NCBI GenBank assembly: GCA_951804985.1
Contig: OX638130.1
Location: 1,640,501-1,704,500 of the forward strand
Origin: Dryomyza anilis
Lineage: Eukaryota > Arthropoda > Insecta > Diptera > Dryomyzidae
Length of the DNA stretch: 64,000 bases
Direction of reading: 5' to 3'
Shown here: in pieces, positions 12,047 through 21,860 of the stretch
Layout: each line of letters begins with the position of its first letter
How positions within the stretch are numbered: the stretch's first letter is position 1
Notes under the pieces: model-generated
Databases searched by the model: none
Told to the model about the DNA's origin: nothing
What the model saw: the letters and a program-made list of their open reading frames with translations, nothing else
Position numbers and translations under genes: made by a program

Positions 12047-12552
12047 GACATATTATCGCCGCCGCCGCCCACACAGCTGATGACACCGATGCGACGCGGA
12101 CGACTCTTGCGTCGACGCCGCCGGCGACGTTCCGATGAGGCGGTGCTATTGAGCAGTACATGTTGACTCAGTGATTTCTGATATTTGCCAGTGGTGGTTG
12201 TTGTAGGCGCGGCGGCGGTGGCAGTGGCATTATTGATAATATTGCCAGCAGCGACTAAAGCTGCTGCATTGCTGTTTAAGGTGCCGCCGCCAGTGGCTGC
12301 AAGTAGCTGACCGCTAGCAGCTAAACGGCGACCGGTGGCGGTGCTCGATGGTAAATTGCTACCGCCGCCGAGGCTGTTGACGGCGGCATTTACAGGAATG
12401 CCAGCGACAGCAACAACTATCTGGCCATCGCCAAAACCGCCTGCAGAGCTGACAGTGTCCGTGGATTGGGTGGCGGCGGAGGTGCCGGCGTTGAGCGGCT
12501 TGGCATTGCGGCCGGTAAGGCTGTGATTGACTTTGCGCCACATGCGTTCCAT
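12047..12552 (-). CDS. first coding exon of an unidentified minus-strand gene
   Basis: The ATG at 12552-12550 opens a frame beginning MERMWRKVNHSLTGRNAKPL, with an in-frame TAA two codons upstream, which fixes the start. The exon is 506 bp and ends at a strong donor, GTAAGTG, reading down from 12046. It encodes 168 codons plus TC. The product has a basic start, a long Ala/Gly/Thr/Asn-rich low-complexity middle, and a cluster of about ten Arg/Lys (SERRRRRRRKSRPRR) that could act as a nuclear localisation or membrane-binding patch. It ends ISCVGGGGDNM and joins in phase to the exon at 2518-2850 (giving ...DNMSTSGGYYSIRETS). Codon use is much less AT-rich than the surrounding intron, as expected of real coding sequence. 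I do not recognise the gene. Confidence 0.78.
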
Positions 12553-13963
12553 GATTTATGAGGAAAAGGAGCAAAGATGTTGCCGATGATATTATTAATG
12601 CTAGTTGTGATGGGGTGGTATGATAACGTTAACTTTGGTGGTTTGGATGTTTGACTATCTAAGACGTTTGATTAGCTAATGCGTGGTGTGGATGGCCGGC
12701 GCCTTAGGAAGTGTAGGAACTGCTGTGCTGGAAGCCGCTTGGAACATTTTTAGGTTACTTCAACTATGCAAAGTTGTTGTCATCGTTAACAACATTATCA
12801 TCAACTCAACATCATTATTTGCTTCGACATTATCTGCCACAACAACAACATTATCCCACTTGGCTGATAGTATTTATTGTTGTTTGTTCGCGTTCGTTCG
12901 TTGCTTTGCCTACTTTTAGGTTAAGCACCTCGGCAGTTGATGCTTTAAGCCGGATAAGTGCGCTTTTGTCTGCCTGCCGCACAGATGTCGTTGCAACACG
13001 GCGCTTGCTCTTGCTCCCGCACTTGTTCTTGCCTTTGCTCCTGCACTTCTTCTTGCTGTTGCTTCTGCTCTCGCTCGCTATGTGTCGCACTTATTTGAAA
13101 TATTCACGTTTTAAAATTTTACGCAATTAACACATAAAACATACGTCAATTTGCAACTTTTTGAAGTAGTTCCAACTCCAAGTAACTACAACTTTTCGCT
13201 ACCAAAAACACTCTCGCTGGCGCAGTTTCCTATATGCGAAGGGAGTATGGGAGCTCCTGCTAACTACCCTTCCGCAGTATTTTCTGCACGATGGTAGGTA
13301 GTCGGGTACGTTCAGACCAGGCGCCGCCGTGCCTCTCCCCGGCGGCGAGTATGTACAACAACAAACGCTGCAAAGGAATTTCGACAAAGAAAGGAACCAA
13401 CCAAGCAACGAACCCTGGTCTCTGCTCTGCTGCGATGTGCTGTGCCGCCTGTCGCCCGCCCCACACACACGACTCACGACCCCAACGACGAGGAGCACGA
13501 CGACGTGTACACAAAAAACAATTGCTGAAAATAACGCGTTTTCGTTGTGTTTTTTGCAATGTTCTACTCAATTTTTTAACACTTGCATTTGTTTTTTACA
13601 CTTTTACACAATTTTTTGTTAATTTTTTTGTAATTTTCTGCACAATTTTTATAAATTTAACACGTTTTTCTTTAGAATGCAAAATTCTTCTACACACACA
13701 ACACACATTCGTGCGTTCGATTGCGCACTCACTCGTCGGCTGCCTCTCGGAATGCTGATGTCCTGACAGCTAACGTTAAAAACTTTTCTCAAGAAAAATA
13801 AAATTCTATGTGTGTGTGTTTTTCGAAAGCTTTTTCGCGTTTGTGAAACTTTTTTTTAGGCGCTCGCTCACCACCTGTCAGATGACTCACAGATGACAAC
13901 AAATCAGGATTTGGCAGGACACCGTCGTCGTCATCGGTAGTGGACACAGAAGTCATTCACAAA
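12553..13963. promoter_or_regulatory. probable 5' UTR and divergent promoter region
   Basis: This stretch is clearly less AT-rich than its surroundings. It is flanked by the minus-strand start codon at 12552 and a candidate plus-strand start exon at 13964. It carries CA-rich runs near 13690-13710, a GCCGCCGTGCCTCTCCCCGG block near 13322-13341 and an AP-1-like TGACTCA near 13883. Several open frames on both strands have no domain similarity and look like by-products of base composition. A 5' UTR for the minus-strand gene must lie here, but I cannot place its start site. Confidence 0.4.
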
Positions 13964-13979
13964 ATGTCCAGGAAAACTG
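13964..13979 (+). CDS. possible first coding exon (MSRKT...)
   Basis: ATGTCCAGGAAAACTG is followed directly by GTGAGTAAGTG, a strong 5' splice site. The ATG has a good fly start context (CACAAAATG). The exon would encode Met-Ser-Arg-Lys-Thr and end in phase 1. It needs an acceptor downstream on the plus strand with matching phase. One phase-compatible acceptor in this window is at 44039/44040, but a 30-kb intron enclosing the carboxypeptidases is only a possibility. The exon is too short to identify a gene, and it could be chance. Confidence 0.3.
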
Positions 13980-14277
13980 GTGAGTAAGTGGGGGTAGCCA
14001 GAGCAAAATATTAATGCGCAGCTGCGATCTGAAGACAGCTGTAAAGTTAGTTTGAGTTCGAAAATCCGTTGGAAGCTTTTATTGTGCTTTTAAAATTGTG
14101 GTATTCTAAAAAGTTTTAACTTTTTTAATAAATATTTTTAAAACTTGAGAGTAATTGAACTCAAAAATATGCGGTATTGAGTTTTTAAAGAAACCAATTT
14201 TTAATGATTTAATTTAGATGAATATACAATTTACAAGTAAAAGCATTTATATATTGCTGAATTTGTATTTAAAGAAA

Positions 14278-14960
14278 AAGTATTTAAATAATTATCTAAT
14301 TACTTTTATAAATTAACATTTAAATTATCCAAACATTAAATATTACTGAAATTGTCACACTGTTTAGCATATACACACACACCTTTCAATCCGATACACA
14401 TTCCAACTCCTTTTGGACTGTTTCGAATGCTTCCAAAACTGTTGTATAAAACTGTAGAATCAAATTTACATATTTTACTAGCTATTTCAAAAAATTATGC
14501 TGTTTTTTTATATTTTTCTTTAAAATTTCTTAAAATTTTCTTTCTTTAGAAAAACTAAAATTTTCGTAATTCATAAAATTATTGTTTTTGTAAATAAAAT
14601 CTAAATTTTCAAAAAATAGTATTTAAATAATTATTTAATTCTAATTGTTATATAAATTAACATTTAAATTATCCAAACATTAAATATTACTCAAAGGCCA
14701 CACTATTTAGTATATATACACACCTTTTAATCCGATACACACTCCAATGCCTTTTGAACTGTTAGAGATGCTTCTAAAAGTGTTGTATAAAACTGTAGAT
14801 TACAAAAAATTATTCAAAAAATATATTTTTAATATATTTCTCTTTGAAATTTACAAAAAAAAAAACTTTTTTAGAAAAAATTAAAATTTTCGTAATTCAA
14901 AAAATTCATAAAATTAGAGTTATTGTAATTAAAATCTAAATTTTTAACATTTTTCTATTT
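14278..14960. repeat. ~344-bp tandem duplication
   Basis: Two adjacent copies, about 14278-14620 and 14622-14960, share AATTAACATTTAAATTATCC, an ACACACCTTT(C/T)AATCCGATACACA block, and TGTTGTATAAAACTGTAGA in the same order. They differ by scattered substitutions and small indels, so the duplication is moderately old. No coding potential is seen. Confidence 0.75.
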
Positions 14961-16035
14961 AATAGTTTGTCAATTTTTTAAATCATCACAAAAGTGAATA
15001 AAGTATGTATTTATTTTAATTTTGGGCAATAGCATTCTGTCGTACACAGGGTGACTTGTACTAACATCAATTCTTTCGAAACACTTCTACTAAAATTTAT
15101 AAAATACCGATATTTAAAACATCGGTATTAAAAACATATTTAAAATGGTTTTTAAAGAAATACGAAAGATTTGAAGCAACATTTCTTTTAAGAGTTTGCA
15201 TTAGATGTCGAGAATTTCTTATTTCAATTAGGAATTCTTTAAATAGAGAACAACTGTATGATTTCTATATAACCCAAGAAACAAACCGTTCCATTAATGA
15301 AGTCTAATACGGAACAGATATACGGAATACGATTACGTAAGATACATGCTTTCTGAGTACGTAAACAGTGCAGTAAAGGGATAAAGAGGAACATCAAAAC
15401 AGCAGAGTACGTTAACTAACCGTTATGTTCAATAAATAACGGAGTAAATCAGTTGATAACGTTTCAACGGTTAGTATTCGGATGGTCATTCTTGATAAAA
15501 TACGATGTGAATTCATTCATATCAACGGAATGACATTGAATTGAATTAAAAAATGGGATTATCAATCATAGGATTTAATTGTTTTTAGATCATAAAATTA
15601 AAATTACAATGATAAGCATTCACAATTTTGTATTACTTTTTTCCACTTCCAGACTCGCAAATGCGGTAGCAATGAGATCTTAATAAAGCCGATGCCAAGG
15701 AGAAATTGACTGGGGAAATAATTGCTAATTACTATTTGTGCAGGAATAATATCCAGCTCCCGAATTTTTAACCGTATCATTTTTTTTGCTTCTCTATGCT
15801 CTATAATCGACGGTCTTGTGATTTCTTGTGTACCGTCGATTCGATTCTACCATTTTTGATGACTGGGATAAATTTTTGAAATACAATCAAAAAGTCAACG
15901 CCTTTTCCAACGAATACGCCACCTGTATGATTTCAATATGATCGAGTAGCTTGGAGTTTGCTGCTTTCATCATAGATTATTTTTGTTTTTTAAATTCGAA
16001 CGTCAAAATTTTAAAGTTTTCAATACCATTGTAAA
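14961..16035. other. intergenic region upstream of the carboxypeptidase cluster
   Basis: I see no gene. The sequence near 15285-15360 (ACGGAACAGATATACGG, ATACGATTACGTAAG) resembles the degenerate repeat material at 21.5-21.6 kb. The last 200 bp before the first carboxypeptidase start contain one GGATAAA (about 15867) and the sequence CAATACCATTGTAAAATG at the start codon. No clear TATA box is visible. Confidence 0.4.
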
Positions 16036-17429
16036 ATGCACAAAAGTGTACTGTTAACATTAAGTCTTGCCATCATATTCATCTCGTTGGAAACCATTCA
16101 AGCTGAGAAAGATTGTCCGAAAGAAGCAACTTGCCCCAATGCCTGTCATGCACCCGATTTTGCACGTTACGACTACTATCGCATGTATCAAGTGGAACTG
16201 TCGAATCAACTGCACGTCGACTTGTTTCATACGATTGAAGTAAAAAGCGACAGTGTCGTATTTTACGGTCACTCGCGTACACCCAAGCAAAAACTGATCG
16301 TATTGGTAGCTGCACATAAAATTGCGGATTTTGTCGATTTGCTAAAGACTTACCACGTTCGGTATCGCATTTTGGTAGGTTACCTCTAACATGTACTTGA
16401 AAAAAATAACTCAAACGGTGTAGTGTATCCTTTCAGAGCTACAATTTCCAGGAGAAAATTGATCGTAACTTTGGCGATGTAATGCCGGCATGCACGGATC
16501 CCAAAAATTTCGACTGGGATCACTACTATCGTATAGACACGATCTACGCCTGGATGGCACATATGGTGACCAAATATCCCAAAGATCTAAAACTGCTGGA
16601 CATTGGCCCCAGTACGATGGGCTTGCCTATAATAGGTATAAAGTTGGCGCGCAACACAACGAACAAAGCGATCTTCATAGAGAGCGGCATACATGCACGT
16701 GAATGGATCGCACCGGCGACTGCAACTTTTTTGATCAATACGCTGCTAACTTCCACTGATCCGGAAGTTCAGTGTTTGGCTGATAATTACAATTGGATAT
16801 TTTTCCCGATTGTAAATCCGGATGGCTACAAATATTCCTTTGATGGCGATCGTATGTGGCGGAAAAACAGAAGAGCATTTTGCATTTGTCGCGGTGTCGA
16901 TTTGAATCGCAACTTTCCGAGTCAATGGAACACCACCGGTGCCAGCAGTGATCCCTGCCGCTTTGATTATGCTGGACCAGAGGTGGCCAGCGAAGTAGAG
17001 ACAAAATGCCTTATATCATACTTGTTGAGAAATGTCGAAAAAGAAAGGATTCGCACCTATTTGTCATTGCATGCCTACTCCCAATTGATTATGTTCCCAC
17101 ATGGTTACACTTCACGAAATGTGGGAAACTATAATGATATGTATGATATTGGTAAGAAGGCGGTCAAGCAGATCAAACAATTGACGGGCCGAACTTATAA
17201 ATTTGGCAGCAGTTATCATACTATTTATCCATCGAGTGGTACCTCCAAAGATTGGGTGCATGATTATCTGAATATTCCGATGGCATTTACGTTTGAACTA
17301 CGTGGACCACCGGATAGCGAGGACATGTTTATATTACCGGCCTCAGAAATAGTGCCAACTGCTATGGAGGCTTTTGCGGCAATTAAGATTATAGTTAATG
17401 AGGCAGAGAAAAAAGGTTATTACAACTAA
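16036..17429 (+). CDS. zinc carboxypeptidase (M14A), cluster copy 1, Lys at position 255
   Basis: Two exons, 16036-16374 and 16437-17429, joined at a phase-0 intron (donor GTAGGT, acceptor TTTCAG), give a 443-residue precursor. Residues 1-23 are a typical signal peptide (MHKSVLLTLSLAIIFISL). About 40-128 form the activation propeptide (YRMYQVEL...HVDLF start, VLVAAHKIADF). The catalytic domain follows. Zinc ligands are His199 and Glu202 (GIHAREW) and His325 (LHAYSQ). Asn270-Arg271 (DLNRN) and Arg255 (RMWRKNR) match substrate-binding residues, Tyr377 matches CPA Tyr248, and Glu400 (TFELR) is the catalytic Glu270. The specificity residue aligned with CPA 255 is Lys384 (SGTSKDW). Cys264 and Cys287 match the CPA disulfide, and this copy has extra cysteines (MPAC, CIC, VQC, TKC). 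It is predicted to be a secreted digestive exopeptidase removing C-terminal residues. It is the most divergent of the three copies. Confidence 0.95.
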
Positions 17430-17488
17430 CGTCAGTGAATGTAAATTTTGAAGTGTCCACTATATTGAAATTCTATATGTATTAACAT

Positions 17489-17494
17489 AATAAA
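17489..17494 (+). terminator. poly(A) signal of carboxypeptidase copy 1
   Basis: AATAAA lies 60 bp after the stop codon of copy 1, in an otherwise short 3' region before the next gene. The distance is normal for compact insect genes. Confidence 0.6.
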
Positions 17495-17595
17495 AAAAGA
17501 AAAGATTTTGTTTTTGAAAGTACAAATCTTTATTACTCAACTAATCCCAAAACACAATTGAAAACTAATCTATAGATTATCAACACCGCTGATTT

Positions 17596-17649
17596 CTTAT
17601 CTCATGAGGCAGCTTATTTCATGTTTTGAGTAGATTAAGACGATCAGTT
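17596..17649 (+). promoter_or_regulatory. GATA site and Inr-like element of carboxypeptidase copy 2
   Basis: CTTATCT at 17596-17602 is a perfect GATA-factor site (inverse AGATAAG). It lies 42 bp before TCAGTT at 17644-17649, which matches the insect initiator (TCAKTY) with A+1 at 17646. The start codon follows 40 bp later. No TATA box is obvious. GATA sites are typical of midgut digestive-enzyme promoters in Diptera, but use of this one is inference. Confidence 0.45.
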
Positions 17650-17685
17650 GTAACTAGTGTTTCATGCGATTAGAACGTTTTCAAA

Positions 17686-19049
17686 ATGCGCTGGTTATTA
17701 TTAATCGCTATTACTATTGGCGTATTTTACCACTCGATGTTGCCGATTACAGCGTCTCTATTCTGTAAATGTGACCAGCCACGCCCAGATTTAGCGCGTT
17801 ACGACAACTATCGCATGTACCACGTTGAACTGGCCACAGATCAGCATGTAGAGATCTTCCAACAGCTGGAGGAACAGAGTGACAGTTGCACATTCTTCGG
17901 ACATGCTAGAGTACCCGGTCAGAAGTTGACGATCATGGTGGCCGCACACAAAGTGGCAGACTTTGCGGATCTTCTCAAGACCTATAACGTCAAACATCGT
18001 GTTTTGGTTAGTAATTTGCCATAGACATCGATTAGTCTCAAATATTTTGTTTACAGACCTACAACTTTCAAGAAAAAATCGACAAGAACCTCGCCGAAGT
18101 GTTGCCCAAAGGCACAGCTGTGAAACACTTTAACTGGTTGCACTACTTCCACTTGGAGACGATTGATGAATGGATGGCGAGTCTTGCAGCGAAGCATCCC
18201 AATGAGTTGACACTCTTAGATATGGGCAATAGCACTCAAGGTTTGTCAATTCGTGGTCTTAAGTTGGCCCATAACAAAGCGAACAAGGCGATCTTCATAG
18301 AGAGTGGCATTCATGCGCGTGAATGGATTGCACCCGCAACTGCTACATATTTGATCAACGAATTACTGACTTCCACGAATCCGCATGTGCAACGTCTGGC
18401 TAGAGCATACAATTGGATTGTGTTTCCAGTAATAAATCCCGATGGGTACAAACACAGTTTCGAGGCGGATCGCATGTGGCGCAAGAATAGACAACTTTTT
18501 GGTACCTCACGAGGCGTAGATTTGAATCGAAACTATCCGAGTGAATGGAACACCACCGGAACTAGTGGTGATCCTTGGCGTTGGGATTATGCAGGTCCAG
18601 CAGCGGGGAGTGAAATAGAAACGCAGCGATTAATGCAGTATTTAATAAAACACATCGAAGTGGAACAGATTCGCACCTACCTAACGCTACACGCCTTCTC
18701 ACAAATGATCATGTTTCCATTCAGTCATACGCCGGAGCAAGTGGAAAACTATGATGACCTCACTGCGATTGGTCAGAAGGCTAGCGAGAAAATCAAAGAG
18801 GTTTCGGGTCGTACATACCAGAGCGGCAGCATGTATGAGACGATTTATCCTTCAAGTGGTGGTTCTATAGATTGGGCACATGGCGAATTAAAAATTCCCA
18901 TTTCGTTTACATTTGAACTACGTGGTCCACCAGACAGCGAAGATTTGTTTATATTGCCTGCGGCAGAGATTGAGCCTACAGCAGAGGAAACCCTAGCTGC
19001 CATTATGACCATAGTCGAGGAGGCGGAAGCAAGGGGTTATTATAAATAA
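17686..19049 (+). CDS. zinc carboxypeptidase (M14A), cluster copy 2, Ile at position 255
   Basis: Exons 17686-18006 and 18057-19049 join at a 50-bp phase-0 intron (GTTAGT...TTACAG) into a 437-residue precursor. Signal peptide MRWLLLIAITIGVFYHSML; propeptide about 35-121 (YRMYHVELA, HARVPGQKLTIMVAAHK). Catalytic set complete: His193, Glu196 (GIHAREW), His319 (LHAFSQ), Arg in DLNRN, Tyr371 and Glu394 (TFELR). The residue aligned with CPA 255 is Ile378 (SGGSIDW), as in classical carboxypeptidase A, so a preference for aliphatic or aromatic C-terminal residues is expected. Unusually, both cysteines of the conserved disulfide are gone: Ser258 and Trp281 replace them, and the whole catalytic exon has no Cys. 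The propeptide is nearly identical to copy 3. The AATAAA at 19045-19050 overlaps the stop codon, so a later signal is probably used. Confidence 0.95.
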
Positions 19050-19075
19050 AATACTTTAATTTAAATCATGTTTGC

Positions 19076-19212
19076 AAAAAATATCAATTAATCAATTAAT
19101 GCTGATTAATTGATTAATCAAGATTTTTGAATAATCAAATGTACTATATTAATCAATTAATCAGAATTCTGATTAATCGAAATTTTGATTAATTCATCGT
19201 ACAGCCCTAAAA
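19076..19212. repeat. ATTAATC-rich MITE remnant
   Basis: Strings of the GATTAATTGATTAATC type end at CGTACAGCCCTAA. The end matches the right end of the hAT-like MITE at 10368-10735 (GCAAAGCCCTAA). The left terminus is missing, so this is a truncated relative sitting in the gap between carboxypeptidase copies 2 and 3. Confidence 0.55.
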
Positions 19213-19851
19213 TAAATCTTTAGTAAATATCAGTACTATTTGAGTTCAATGGTTTTTGTACGCATAACAGTGATCGGAACATTTTGAATTTCAATAATTT
19301 GCGACATTTCTGATTTCAAAAATCGTTATTTTCGATTACAATAAAATATCGATACCAAATATAAAAGAAAACCACAAAATATTAACGCACCCAAATGAAA
19401 AGAAACATTTAGCAAATATCAAAACCATTTTATTTCAATGACAGAGAGTATAAAAGTTAAAATTTATGCGCTTAATAAAATTTGACATTTGTAGAAAAGA
19501 AAAATATCGATATGATATCGATATATGTTTTAAATAAGAAAATATAAAAGTTAACAGCACCCTATGTATAAAACAAAACTTAAGGAAATTTTTAGCAAAC
19601 ATTAGAACCATTGGTTTGTGTACGTCTTAAGGTGATCCGAAATGTTTGAATTTGTGGGTTTCTTGTTTGTATTGGGGAAATTTGCATTTCTAATAAGAAT
19701 ATTAGATCAACTTGGAATTTTAAATAGAAAGATGACATTTTTTGTTTTATAAAAATTTTTAGAAAGAATGTTTTTTTTTTTAAATATATGTCATATTAAA
19801 AAATATAATTATAATTTGCAATTTTTATTAATGATTTGACAAGATCAGATT
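19213..19851. other. intergenic spacer between carboxypeptidase copies 2 and 3
   Basis: AT-rich spacer with TATCGATA-type palindromes (about 19345 and 19505-19525) and repeated fragments such as TAGCAAA.ATTAGAACCATT and TATCAAAACCATTT, suggesting an internal degenerate duplication of about 150-190 bp. No gene is seen. Confidence 0.4.
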
Positions 19852-19890
19852 CTTATCGCAAATCTCTCCGAGAGCCAAAGTGTATCAGCA
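19852..19890 (+). promoter_or_regulatory. GATA site and Inr-like element of carboxypeptidase copy 3
   Basis: CTTATCG at 19852-19858 contains a GATA core (inverse CGATAAG). ATCAGCA at 19884-19890 is an initiator-like sequence about 30 bp downstream, and the start codon is at 19915. The order and spacing resemble those before copy 2, which supports shared control. A T11 run separates the Inr from the ATG. Confidence 0.4.
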
Positions 19891-19914
19891 TCTTGATGCT
19901 TTTTTTTTTTTAAA

Positions 19915-21310
19915 ATGCGAAGTTTATCGCATTTATGTTTTGGAATTGCTTTAACAGTTGCGATAGTTCAACTATCGGTGGCTGTGCCAACCCAGGCGGC
20001 TTCTTTCTGCACCAAGAATGACAAATGTCAAGATCCACCTGCGGATCAGGCGCGTTACGACCACTATCGGATGTACTACGTAGAACTGGCCACAGAACAG
20101 CATGTGGAAATCTTTCAAAAACTGGAGGAACAGAGTGACAGCTGCACCTTTTATGGACATGCGCGCGTGCCCGGTCAGAAACTGACGATCATGGTGGCCG
20201 CACACAAAGTGGCAGACTTTGCGGATCTTCTAAAGATCTATAACGTCAAACATCGTGTCTTGGTTAATAATTTACCACAATCATCGATTAGTTTATTCAA
20301 GTTTAATTTTTCAGACCTACAACTTTCAAGAGAAAATCGACAAGAACCTCGCTGAAGTGCTGCCCAAGGATACACCGCTAAAGAACTTTGACTGGCAGCA
20401 CTATTTCCACTTGGAGACAATCGATGCCTGGATGGAGCAGCTAGCCGCACAGCATCCCAATGTGTTGACGCTGCTAGATATGGGCAACAGCACCCAAGGC
20501 TTTCCGATCAAGGGCTTAAAATTGGCCCATTCCAAAACAAACAAAGCGATCTTCATAGAGAGTGGCATTCATGCGCGTGAATGGATCGCTCCCGCAACGG
20601 CTACATATTTAATCAACGAATTGCTGACCTCAACAAAGCCCCAAGTACAACGTCTGGCCAGAGAATACAATTGGATTGTATTTCCCGTCGTCAATCCCGA
20701 TGGTTACAAGTACAGCTTCGAAGCCGATCGTATGTGGCGCAAGAATCGTCAAATCTTTGGTAACTGTCGTGGCGTCGATTTGAATCGCAACTATCCGAAT
20801 CACTGGAATACGACGGGCACTAGTGGTGATCCATGTCGCTATGATTATTCTGGACCCGCGGCCGCAAGTGAGATCGAAACTCAACGTCTGATCAAGTACC
20901 TGGAAGATCATATTGAGGTGGAACAGATACGCACTTATTTGGCATTGCATTCATTCTCGCAAATGATCATGTTTCCGTATAGTTATACCGCAGAGAGGGT
21001 GGACAATTATAATGATCTCACGGCGATTGGACAGAAGGCTAGTGCTAAAATTAAGGAGGTCTCTGGACGTGTTTACAAGAGCGGCAGCATTTATGAGACT
21101 ATTTATCCGTCGAGTGGTGGTTCGAAGGATTGGGCGCATGGTCTATTGAAAATTCCTATTACGTTTACTTTTGAACTGCGTGGACCTCCGGATAGTGAGG
21201 ATCTGTTTATACTGCCGGCAGCGGAGATTGAGCCCACCGCGGAGGAGGCATTTGCGGCTATAATGACCATAGTCGAGGAGGCCGAAACGAGGGGGTATTA
21301 TAAAAAATAA
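19915..21310 (+). CDS. zinc carboxypeptidase (M14A), cluster copy 3, Lys at position 255
   Basis: Exons 19915-20262 and 20315-21310 join at a 52-bp phase-0 intron (GTTAAT...TTTCAG) into a 447-residue precursor. Signal peptide MRSLSHLCFGIALTVAIVQL. The propeptide resembles copy 2 almost residue for residue (EEQSDSCTF.GHARVPGQ, VAAHKVADFADLL). Zinc ligands His202, Glu205 (GIHAREW) and His328 (LHSFSQ); Arg in DLNRN; Tyr380; catalytic Glu403. The 255-equivalent is Lys387 (SGGSKDW), as in copy 1. Cys267 and Cys290 keep the conserved disulfide and are the only cysteines of the catalytic exon. It is predicted to be a secreted, propeptide-activated digestive exopeptidase. Copies 2 and 3 are closest relatives overall, yet differ in the specificity residue and disulfide. 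Confidence 0.95.
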
Positions 21311-21363
21311 TGAGGATTTGTTATTAAATAATGATATTAATTTAATGTGAACTGGTTTCATTA

Positions 21364-21369
21364 AATAAA
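21364..21369 (+). terminator. poly(A) signal of carboxypeptidase copy 3
   Basis: AATAAA 54 bp after the stop codon of copy 3. Further AATAAA copies follow near 21437, so the exact end is uncertain. Confidence 0.5.
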
Positions 21370-21479
21370 AGTAAAAAATGTTGAGTTATTAATTGTTCTC
21401 GATCTATAAAAGGAATACTATAATAGAAATATTTTAAATAAAAGAAAAATATATTAAAAAAAAATATTTTATAAATTAC

Positions 21480-21860
21480 GATTTGCCATGGCAAATTGCC
21501 ATTGCAAGAATTGAACTGCTTCGTTTATGGAATACGGTATACATTTCCGTAAACGTACCGTTTTCTGTATAACAAAACGGATGCAGAACGGATGACGATA
21601 AAAAAACATGGAAATAAATCAGTTGAAACCCATGTCTCGGAGTGCTCCAATGCATTGAAGCTTTCTCAAATAACATCGATAAAAAAACTCGAACTCGAGA
21701 TTTTTTTTTCGATATCGTACCGATTACAAAAAATGTTTCGTACCAAGAATACTCCGACAGGACACCTTTCCAATTTGACACTCGTTATCGCTTCGAGAAA
21801 GTGTCCGGTGAAGAAGCATTGATCTCGTAACGATATCGCAACGATTGGCGTAATGGAAAG
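21480..21860. repeat. dispersed repeat with GATATCGTAACGA motifs
   Basis: The segment CCATGTCTCGG...GAAGCTTTC...ATAAC.TCGATAAAAAA and the end CTCGTAACGATATCGCAACGA match about 56150-56525 in the same orientation and order. A weaker relative is at about 40900-41000 (GAAACGATATCGGAACGAATGGC). Small open frames inside are not conserved between the copies. Probably an old non-autonomous transposon. Confidence 0.6.

Noticed and set aside
12683..13130. Open frames rich in Leu/Thr and Ala on the plus strand
   Set aside because: They overlap minus-strand frames, consist of low-complexity Leu/Ser/Thr runs and lie in the likely 5' region of the minus-strand gene.
13291..13758. 155-codon open frame, plus strand
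   Set aside because: Its second half is Phe-rich translation of T-rich DNA, and several overlapping frames exist in both directions. More likely promoter/UTR.
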